Source: Microvirga alba (GTDB lineage: Bacteria > Pseudomonadota > Alphaproteobacteria > Rhizobiales > Beijerinckiaceae). From it: a stretch of 64,000 bases of DNA. Below are positions 57,879 through 64,000 of the stretch, in pieces; positions within the stretch are counted from its first letter, which is position 1, and each line of letters starts with the position of its first letter. Location: assembly GCF_015694465.1 (NCBI RefSeq), contig NZ_JADQDO010000002.1, positions 496,001 through 560,000 on the forward strand, written 5' to 3'. The notes beneath the pieces are model-generated. The model searched no databases and was not told where the DNA came from. It saw only the letters and a program-made list of their open reading frames with translations. Made by a program: the position numbers and the translations under genes.

Positions 57879-58709
57879 GTGGGGCGCAGCTACTTTCATC
57901 TCCATCTCGTCTCGGATTCGACCGGCGAGACCCTGATCACTGTCGCCCGCGCCGTGGTCGCCCAGTACGAGGGAATCGCGGCGATCGAACACGTCTATCC
58001 GCTGGTGCGGTCCCCGACGCAGCTCGACCGTGTGCTGAGCGAGATCGAGGCCGCTCCCGGCATCGTGCTCTACACCCTGGTCGAGCGGGATCTGGCGAGC
58101 CGGCTGGAGGAAGTGTGCCGCAACAGCGGCTCACCCTATCTCTCGGTGCTCGAGCCCGTGCATACTTTGCTGCAATCCTATCTCGGAGCCGCGTCCACGG
58201 CGCGGCCCGGCGCGCAGCACATGCTGAACGCGGAATACTTCAAGCGCATCGACGCTATGAATTTCACCCTTCTCCATGACGACGGGCATCTGCCTCAGGA
58301 TCTGGACGACGCGGATGTGATCCTGGTGGGCGTCAGCCGGACCTCGAAGACCCCGACGGCGATCTATCTGGCGCATCGCGGCATGAAGACCGCCAACATT
58401 CCGCTCGTTCCCGGCGTACCGCCGCCGCAGGTTCTGGAATCGACGCGAAGAGCGCTGATCGTCGGCCTTGTCGCGACCCCGGAGCGAATCATCCAGATTC
58501 GGCAGAACCGGCTTTTGAGCCTGAAGGCCGACGACGACACATCTTATGTGGACCGCGACGCGGTGGCGGAGGAAATCGCGGCCTCGCGGCGGCTCTTCGC
58601 GCGCCATAACTGGCCGATGATCGACGTCACTCGCCGTTCCATCGAGGAAACGGCCGCCGCGATCCTCGATCTCTACCGCGATCATCGCCTGCGCTTCATC
58701 GCGGAATAG
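57879..58709 (+). CDS. PPDK regulatory protein, bifunctional kinase/phosphorylase (DUF299)
   Basis: A 276-residue regulator that, in characterised relatives, phosphorylates and reactivates pyruvate,phosphate dikinase (or PEP synthase) with ADP and Pi. [18 protein letters not shown] begins the family sequence, and the nucleotide-binding loop is [21 protein letters not shown] 57879 follows CGGGAGG. It is the origin-flanking gene to the right (the RP001 position) and starts the rightward run maf-like, aroE, coaE, dnaQ; the maf-like gene is 5 bp on. Confidence 0.95.
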   Translation: MGRSYFHLHLVSDSTGETLITVARAVVAQYEGIAAIEHVYPLVRSPTQLDRVLSEIEAAPGIVLYTLVERDLASRLEEVCRNSGSPYLSVLEPVHTLLQSYLGAASTARPGAQHMLNAEYFKRIDAMNFTLLHDDGHLPQDLDDADVILVGVSRTSKTPTAIYLAHRGMKTANIPLVPGVPPPQVLESTRRALIVGLVATPERIIQIRQNRLLSLKADDDTSYVDRDAVAEEIAASRRLFARHNWPMIDVTRRSIEETAAAILDLYRDHRLRFIAE

Positions 58710-58714
58710 GCGGC

Positions 58715-59332
58715 ATGACGAATCTCTGGGTCGCCGCCGCGCCGCTTCTTCTCGCCTCGACGAGCCGCACCAGGCGCACTCTCCTGGAGAGCGCGGGGCT
58801 GTCGGTCGAGACGCAATCCCCCGACGTCGATGAACGCGCCGTCGAGGCCGCGGCGCGGTCGGAGGCTTTGTCTCCCATCGATCTCGCCCGCCGCCTGGCG
58901 ACTGAAAAGGCGCTTGCCGTCAGCCGCCGGAATCCGGAGCGTTTGGTGCTTGGAGCCGACCAGGTTCTGGATTGCGGGGATAAGATCTTTCACAAACCGG
59001 CGGACCGCGCGGCGGCGCGGGTTCATCTGCAAAGCCTCGCCGGCCGAACTCATGCGCTGCATTCCGCTGGTTCGCTCGCGCAAGGCGGCGAGATCGTCGC
59101 GGATTTTTGCGTCAGCGCGCATCTCGCCATGCGGGGCCTGAGCGGTGAGGCCATCGATCTTTATCTCGATCTGGCCGGACCGGAGGTGCTGCACAGCGTC
59201 GGGGTCTATCATTTCGAGGGTCTGGGCATTCACCTCTTCGACCATGTCGATGGGGACCACTCGACGATTCTCGGCCTTCCCCTCATTCCTCTCCTTGCCG
59301 CTTTGCGGCGTCTCGGTTGCCTTGCCCTCTAA
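58715..59332 (+). CDS. Maf-like nucleoside triphosphate pyrophosphatase
   Basis: A 205-residue Maf/HAM1-fold protein. LLLASTSRTRRTLLESAGL is the N-terminal substrate loop, DERAVEAAA follows, and LVLGADQVLDCGDKIFHKP replaces the usual ADTVV...GKP, marking the divergent Maf subgroup found beside aroE in Hyphomicrobiales. It should hydrolyse non-canonical nucleotides to monophosphates. It lies 5 bp after the PPDK regulator. Confidence 0.9.
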   Translation: MTNLWVAAAPLLLASTSRTRRTLLESAGLSVETQSPDVDERAVEAAARSEALSPIDLARRLATEKALAVSRRNPERLVLGADQVLDCGDKIFHKPADRAAARVHLQSLAGRTHALHSAGSLAQGGEIVADFCVSAHLAMRGLSGEAIDLYLDLAGPEVLHSVGVYHFEGLGIHLFDHVDGDHSTILGLPLIPLLAALRRLGCLAL

Positions 59333-59340
59333 CCTCTTGA

Positions 59341-59396
59341 TACCACATGATTTTATCGGAAAACCGGTTTTTTCGCTTTTCTGAATCATGCTCTAA
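59341..59396. repeat. RIME-like palindromic repeat, copy 6
   Basis: CACATGATTTTATCGGAAAA ... TTTTCTGAATCATGCTCTAAG between the maf-like gene and aroE. It ends 14 bp before the aroE start. Confidence 0.65.
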
Positions 59397-59409
59397 GGAT
59401 TCGACCCCA

Positions 59410-60255
59410 ATGACCAAGGCCTTCGTCGTCGGCCATCCCATCAAGCATTCGCGCTCGCCGCTGATCCATGGTCATTGGCTGAAGGAATATGGGTTGGTGG
59501 GTTCCTACGAGCGCATCGACGTGGCCCCCGCTGATTTTCCCGCTTTTCTGAAGACGTTTGCGAATCAAGGTTTCGCCGGCGGCAATGTCACGATTCCGCA
59601 TAAGGAGGCGGCCTTTCTCGGTGTCGAGCGCAGGACCGAGCGCGCCGAGCGCTTGCGCGCCGTCAACACGCTCTGGGTCGAGAATGGGGTGCTCTGGGGC
59701 GACAACACCGATGTGCTCGGATTCATGGCCCATCTCGACCAAAGCCTGGGGACAGCTTGGGAACAAGATGTGGATACTGCCCTCGTCATCGGTGCCGGAG
59801 GCGCTGCCCGCGCCATCGTCGCCGGCCTCCAGGACCGCCCGATCCGGCGCATTCTCGTGGCGAACCGCACGGCGTCGAAGGCTGAAGAGCTGGTGCGCGA
59901 CCTGAAAAGTCCGGGACCGAGCCTCGAGGTTGTCCCTTGGGAGAATCTTGGCGCGGCGCTGGAGAAATCCGGCCTCATCGTCAACACCACGTCCTTGGGC
60001 ATGACCGGCCAGCCGCCGCTGCTTCTCGATCTGGCGAAAGCGCCTGCCCGTGCCATCGTCGCGGATATCGTTTATGTTCCTTTGCTGACGCCTCTTCTCG
60101 CGGCGGCGACGGCGCGGGATTTGAGAATCGTCGACGGGCTCGGCATGCTGCTGCATCAGGCGGTGCCCGGTTTTGCGCGCTGGTTCGGCGTCACGCCGCA
60201 GGTCACGCCCGAGCTGCGGGCGTTGATCGTGGCGGATATCGAGGGCCGGACATGA
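59410..60255 (+). CDS. aroE: Shikimate dehydrogenase
   Basis: A 281-residue NADP-dependent enzyme of aromatic amino-acid synthesis. Substrate residues lie in GHPIKHSRSPLIHGHWL and NVTIPHKEAAF (catalytic Lys), with the conserved Asp in GDNTDVLGFMAHLD. The nucleotide fold is VIGAGGAARAIVAGL. ATG 59410 starts the family sequence. Its stop overlaps the coaE start as ATGA. Confidence 0.96.
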   Translation: MTKAFVVGHPIKHSRSPLIHGHWLKEYGLVGSYERIDVAPADFPAFLKTFANQGFAGGNVTIPHKEAAFLGVERRTERAERLRAVNTLWVENGVLWGDNTDVLGFMAHLDQSLGTAWEQDVDTALVIGAGGAARAIVAGLQDRPIRRILVANRTASKAEELVRDLKSPGPSLEVVPWENLGAALEKSGLIVNTTSLGMTGQPPLLLDLAKAPARAIVADIVYVPLLTPLLAAATARDLRIVDGLGMLLHQAVPGFARWFGVTPQVTPELRALIVADIEGRT

Positions 60256-60869
60256 CCTTCATCTTGGGACTCACAGGCTCCATCGGCATGGGAAAGTCGG
60301 CGACGGCGAATGCCTTCCGGCGTCTGGGAGTCCCGGTTCACGATGCGGATGCTGCCGTCCACGCCCTCTATCGCGGTCGCGCTGTGCCCCTGATCGAACA
60401 GGCCTTTCCCGGCACCGTGACCGACGGCGTCGTGGACCGCGCCAGGCTCGGGGCCGCCGTTTTCAACGATTCCGCGCGCATGAAGCAACTCGAAGCCATC
60501 GTTCACCCGCTGGTCTGGCAGGAGGAGGAGGCGTTTCTCGACCATGTGACCGCCCTCGCCTCGGTGGCGGTCCTCGACATCCCGCTTCTGTTCGAAACCG
60601 GCGCGGAAAAGCGCTGCGATGCGGTTCTGGTGGTGACGGCTCCGGCCCCGATCCAGCGCGAGCGTGTGCTACGCCGGCCGGGCATGACGGAGGAAAAGTT
60701 CGCCGCCATTCTGGACAAGCAGATGCCGGACGCCGAAAAGCGGGTACGGTCCCATTTCCTGGTGGATACGAGCCGCGACTTCGCTTCCGCCGAGGAGCAG
60801 GTGCGGTCCATTCTCGCCTGTCTCGCCGCCCGCCCGGGGCGCGTCCGGCGGCGCGTGAACAAACTCTAA
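60252..60869 (+). CDS. coaE: Dephospho-CoA kinase
   Basis: A 205-residue P-loop kinase completing coenzyme A synthesis. Walker A is GLTGSIGMGKSATANAF. Other marks are VHDADAAVHALY, IVHPLVWQEEE and VLDIPLLFETGAEKRCD. It is translationally coupled to aroE (4-bp overlap), and dnaQ follows after 14 bp. Confidence 0.96.
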   Translation: MTFILGLTGSIGMGKSATANAFRRLGVPVHDADAAVHALYRGRAVPLIEQAFPGTVTDGVVDRARLGAAVFNDSARMKQLEAIVHPLVWQEEEAFLDHVTALASVAVLDIPLLFETGAEKRCDAVLVVTAPAPIQRERVLRRPGMTEEKFAAILDKQMPDAEKRVRSHFLVDTSRDFASAEEQVRSILACLAARPGRVRRRVNKL

Positions 60870-60883
60870 GGAATAAAGCTTAA

Positions 60884-61606
60884 GTGACGCTGCGCGAAAT
60901 CGTTCTGGATACCGAAACCACCGGCACCGAGCACGCCTCGGGCGACCGGATCATCGAAATCGGCTGCATCGAGCTCTTCAATCACATCCCGACGGGGAAG
61001 TTCTACCACGTCTACATCAACCCGCAGCGGCCGGTCTCGGCCGGGGCGCTGGCGGTGCACGGGTTGAGCGACGCGTTTCTGTCGGACAAGCCGGTCTTCT
61101 CCGCCATCGTCGAGGAGTTCGTGGAGTTCATCCGCGGCGGGCGGCTCGTGATTCACAATGCGGCGTTCGACGTGGGCTTCCTCAATGCGGAATTCGCCCG
61201 CACGGGCCATCCGCAAATCGCGCTGGCCGATGCCGTCGACACGCTCTCGATGGCGCGGCGCAAGCATCCGGGCGCGGCGAACAACCTCGATGCGCTCTGC
61301 TCGCGTTATGGCATCGACAATTCCAAGCGCACCAAGCACGGCGCGCTTCTCGACGCGGAAATTCTGGCCGAGGTTTATATCGAGCTGATCGGCGGCAAGC
61401 AGGTCGGCTTCGATCTGTCGATGCAGCCATCCGCGCGCGGCGGCGTTGGTCCCCAAACGGGAGCGGCCGCACCCCGGGAGGCGCGGCCGCGTTCCATTCT
61501 GTCACGTCTGACGGAAGCCGAGAGAAACGCCCACGAGGCGTTCATTCAATCTCTCGGCCCCAATGCTCTCTGGCGCGACTATATCGGCGAGAGCCCGTCC
61601 GACTGA
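60884..61606 (+). CDS. dnaQ: DNA polymerase III epsilon subunit (3'-5' exonuclease)
   Basis: A 240-residue proofreading subunit. ExoI is IVLDTETTGTEHASGDRIIEIG, ExoII includes LVIHNAAFDVGFLNAEF and ExoIII is HGALLDAEILAEVYIEL, giving the DEDDh catalytic set. The C-terminal tail with LSRLTEAERNAHEAFIQSLG probably binds the polymerase alpha subunit. GTG 60884 is the start. It converges exactly on secB with no base between the two stop codons. Confidence 0.95.
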   Translation: MTLREIVLDTETTGTEHASGDRIIEIGCIELFNHIPTGKFYHVYINPQRPVSAGALAVHGLSDAFLSDKPVFSAIVEEFVEFIRGGRLVIHNAAFDVGFLNAEFARTGHPQIALADAVDTLSMARRKHPGAANNLDALCSRYGIDNSKRTKHGALLDAEILAEVYIELIGGKQVGFDLSMQPSARGGVGPQTGAAAPREARPRSILSRLTEAERNAHEAFIQSLGPNALWRDYIGESPSD

Positions 61607-62101
61607 TTACGAGAGCGTCTGACCGGCGCTCGACTCACCCTGCATCTCGGCGGCGCGCTGACGATAGAGCGCAACGAAATCGATCGGGTCGATATAGAGC
61701 GGCGGGAAGCCGCCATTGCGCACTGCCTCGGCCACGATCTGACGGGCGAAGGGGAACAGCAGGCGCGGGCATTCGATCATCACGACCGGGTGCAGCTGAT
61801 CCTGCGGGATGTTCTGAACGCGGAAGACGCCCGAATAGGTCAGCTCGAACGCGAACAGCACGTCCTTGCCGCCAATCTTGGCGTCGCCTTCCAACGTCAG
61901 ATCGACTTCGAAATCGGCCTCGGCAAGCTGCTTGGCATTGACGTTGACCTGCAGGTTGATCTGCGGGCCTTCGGTCTGCGGCTGCAGCGAGCGGGGTGCG
62001 TTGGGATTCTCGAACGAGAAATCCTTGCAATATTGCGCAAGCGCGTTCAGCGCGGGCATGCCGCCGTCCTGCGCTCCGTTGTTTGCCGGGTTGTCGGCCA
62101 T
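61607..62101 (-). CDS. secB: Protein-export chaperone SecB
   Basis: A 164-residue tetrameric chaperone that keeps preproteins unfolded and passes them to SecA. Recognisable segments are [56 protein letters not shown] and [41 protein letters not shown] 62101 is preferred; the open frame upstream to 62281 lacks similarity. It is divergent from the Tim44-like gene across 265 bp with no other gene. Confidence 0.97.
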   Translation of the reverse strand: MADNPANNGAQDGGMPALNALAQYCKDFSFENPNAPRSLQPQTEGPQINLQVNVNAKQLAEADFEVDLTLEGDAKIGGKDVLFAFELTYSGVFRVQNIPQDQLHPVVMIECPRLLFPFARQIVAEAVRNGGFPPLYIDPIDFVALYRQRAAEMQGESSAGQTLS

Positions 62102-62366
62102 GGTTTCATGCTCCGCGGTGGGGTCTCGGTCGGGCCCGGACGGTGCGCTTCGTGAAAAGCGCCGGATCGGCAACGGGCCAAGGATCATCGCGCTACCATG
62201 CTTCAGTCCCGCGAGGCAAGATTCAGCTCTCTCCTTCGCTTGTCGCAACAAGAGGTGGATGTTACGACCCATAAGCCCCATATGCGAGAAATCACTCCTT
62301 TCGCATGGGCGGGCAAAGCCTGGCCGATCATGAGCCAGGAACGGGCAGGCCTAAAACGGATCGACG

Positions 62367-63083
62367 ATGCAGGATTCCTTCGACATCACGACCCTCATTT
62401 TCATCGTTCTCGCGATCTTCGTGATCTGGCGCCTTCGCTCAGTGCTGGGCCAGAAGACTGGAAATGAGCAGCAGCCTTTCGATCCGCTGGCGCGGCGCGA
62501 CGCACCCTTGCGTCCGGGCAACGCTTCGGCCGAGCAGGACAACGTCGTGCGCTTGCCCGGCTCCAACGGCGCCCCGCTTCAGGAGACGCCGCCGGCCGAG
62601 CGTTGGAAGGGCATCGCCGAACCCGGCACGCCGCTCGCCCGGAACCTCGACGAGATCGCGCGCGCCGAGCCGTCTTTCGACGCCGCCACCTTCCTGGAAG
62701 GGGCGAAGGCCGCCTATGAGATGATCGTGACCGCGTTTGCCCAGGGCGATCGCAAGACCCTCAAGGATCTTCTGTCCAAGGACGTTTATGATGGTTTCGA
62801 GCGCGCCATCACCGAACGCGAGCGCCGGGGCGAGAAGGTGGAAACCACTTTCGTCTCCATCGACAAGGCCGAGATCCCCGGCATCGAGATGACCGGCAAG
62901 ACAGCTCAGGTCGTGGTGCGGTTCCTCTCCAAGCTCATCACCGCGACGCGGGATGCCTCCGGCGCCGTTGTCGATGGCAGCCCGGATGCCGTCGTCGACG
63001 TGACCGATGTGTGGACCTTCGCCCGCACGCTCGGCAGCCGCGATCCCAACTGGCAGCTCGTCGCAACCGAATCGGGGCAATGA
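62367..63083 (+). CDS. Tim44-domain inner-membrane protein
   Basis: A 238-residue protein. One N-terminal transmembrane helix (ITTLIFIVLAIFVIWRLRSVLG) is followed by a flexible linker (~35-95) and a C-terminal Tim44-like domain (DAATFLEGAKAAYEMIVTAFAQGDRKTLKDLLSKDVYDGF, ending NWQLVATES). Bacterial relatives sit next to secB and mltA and may help membrane-protein traffic or bind lipids (TimA in Caulobacter). Its stop overlaps the mltA start. Confidence 0.92.
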   Translation: MQDSFDITTLIFIVLAIFVIWRLRSVLGQKTGNEQQPFDPLARRDAPLRPGNASAEQDNVVRLPGSNGAPLQETPPAERWKGIAEPGTPLARNLDEIARAEPSFDAATFLEGAKAAYEMIVTAFAQGDRKTLKDLLSKDVYDGFERAITERERRGEKVETTFVSIDKAEIPGIEMTGKTAQVVVRFLSKLITATRDASGAVVDGSPDAVVDVTDVWTFARTLGSRDPNWQLVATESGQ

Positions 63084-64000
63084 GCCATGCCCGGCGAGTC
63101 GTTTTTGGTTGTCTCGCCTGGGCGTTGACCGTGTCCGCCACTGACGCCGCATCGACGCTGAAAGGCCGGGCGCATCTCGAGCCCTTGCCGTTCTCGGCCC
63201 TCAAAGGCTGGGATGAGGACGATCACGCGGCGGCTTTTCAGGCTTTCCTGCGGTCCTGCCGCTCCCTCGAAGCCCAGTCTTCCGAATTGCGGCCTGCGCA
63301 AAAACCCCATGCGGGCTTGCTCGCCGTCTGCCGCAAGGCGCTCAGCGCCGGGTCGTCTCTCTCGAAAGACGAAGCGCGGCGGTTTTTCGAGGCCCATTTC
63401 CAACCCTATTCCATCGTTCCGGCCTCCGGCGAGGGCTTCCTGACCGGCTATTACGAGCCGGAATTCCAAGGTTCACGCGAAAAGACGGCGATCTATTCCG
63501 TGCCGCTCCTCGCTCGCCCGGACGATCTCGTGACCATTCCTCAGGGCGAGACCCTGCCCGGCCTGGAGGCTGGGCTGCAAGCCGCCCGTCGCCTTCCGAA
63601 CGGCTACGAGCCCTATCCCGACCGCGCGGCCATCGAAAGCGGAGCCCTCGGCTCTCGCGCGAAAGCGCTTGTCTATGTCCGCGAGCCGGGCGAGGCCTTC
63701 ATCATCCATGTGCAGGGCTCGACCCGCATCCGCCTCACCGACGGTTCCGTGATGCGGGTCGCCTATGCGGGCCGCAACGGCCATCCATACACGTCCATCG
63801 GCCGCCTGCTGGTCGAGCGGGGCGAGATGGATCTCGAATCCATGACGCTGGAAAAGCTCATGGGCTGGCTTAAGGACCATCCCGAACCGGCCCGCGAGCT
63901 GATGCGGCGGAACCGGTCCTATATCTTCTTTCGCGAGGCGGACGAGTTGTCGCCGCAGGACGGTCCCATCGGCGGCGCAGGCATTCCGCTCGTTCCCGGC
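63080..64000 (+). CDS. mltA: Membrane-bound lytic murein transglycosylase A, 3' end outside window
   Basis: At least 307 residues from ATG 63080, which overlaps the preceding TGA (ATGA). A signal peptide (RVVFGCLAWALTVSATDAAS) precedes the MltA domain: FLTGYYEPEFQGS is the family hallmark. VYVREPGEAFIIHVQGSTRIRL and YTSIGRLLVERGEM follow, and the frame runs off the window at NRSYIFFREADEL...GGAGIPLVPG. The catalytic aspartate lies beyond the edge. It cleaves peptidoglycan glycan strands to 1,6-anhydro-MurNAc ends, linking to anmK-mediated recycling. Confidence 0.95.
   Translation, partial: MSHARRVVFGCLAWALTVSATDAASTLKGRAHLEPLPFSALKGWDEDDHAAAFQAFLRSCRSLEAQSSELRPAQKPHAGLLAVCRKALSAGSSLSKDEARRFFEAHFQPYSIVPASGEGFLTGYYEPEFQGSREKTAIYSVPLLARPDDLVTIPQGETLPGLEAGLQAARRLPNGYEPYPDRAAIESGALGSRAKALVYVREPGEAFIIHVQGSTRIRLTDGSVMRVAYAGRNGHPYTSIGRLLVERGEMDLESMTLEKLMGWLKDHPEPARELMRRNRSYIFFREADELSPQDGPIGGAGIPLVPG

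Overview
The window is GC-rich bacterial chromosome from an alphaproteobacterium, almost certainly Hyphomicrobiales (Rhizobiales). The evidence is gene content and order: ubiquinone hydroxylase-tesB-glnK-amtB, ftsK-lolA-xthA, cenR beside a cNMP-binding protein, leuS-lptE-holA, mnmE-mnmG-rsmG-parA-parB, hemE-hemJ-rho, and the run PPDK regulator-maf-aroE-coaE-dnaQ with secB, a Tim44-like gene and mltA. The style (several RTX proteins, RIME-like palindromes) suggests a Methylobacteriaceae/Beijerinckiaceae-type genome such as Microvirga, but the genus is a guess.

Layout. 1-8.4 kb: three tandem leftward genes for RTX calcium-binding, probably type I-secreted proteins; the first runs off the left edge. 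8.7-16.3 kb: an acetyltransferase, ppa, a small exported protein, a UbiH-type hydroxylase, tesB and a large autotransporter. 16.6-18.5 kb: glnK-amtB behind a clear sigma-54 promoter. 18.7-20.7 kb: a leftward copper-delivery operon (DUF2946, YcnI-PCuAC fusion, Sco1). 20.8-27.7 kb: ftsK (with a perfect CtrA-type site), lolA, xthA, a broken sulfurtransferase gene, a cNMP-binding protein, cenR and an L,D-transpeptidase-like protein. 27.7-34.4 kb: the most accessory-looking part, with two tandem 2OG-Fe(II) oxygenases coupled to an FkbM methyltransferase, an ABC-F ATPase behind an unannotated leader peptide and hairpins, a divergent LysR/MFS pair, and decayed LysR and DUF1127 fragments. 34.4-43.9 kb: YggS, leuS-lptE-holA, a membrane protein divergent from a CopG-type regulator, a PHB depolymerase-family esterase and anmK.

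44-64 kb is the replication-origin domain. parA/parB and two perfect parS sites lie 9-13 kb left of the hemE/PPDK-regulator intergenic region. That region (57503-57878) is where alphaproteobacterial oriC is known to sit. It has an AT-rich stretch, a near-consensus DnaA box and seven GANTC (CcrM) sites in about 210 bp. Genes on the two sides point away from it, so they are co-directional with replication.

Two dispersed repeat families punctuate the intergenic regions: a RIME-like palindrome (six copies) and a roughly 142-bp element with long terminal inverted repeats (three full copies and one half). No tRNA, rRNA, CRISPR array, insertion sequence or prophage was seen. The best candidates for new biology are the ABC-F leader, the oxygenase/FkbM operon and the methylation-site cluster at the putative origin.
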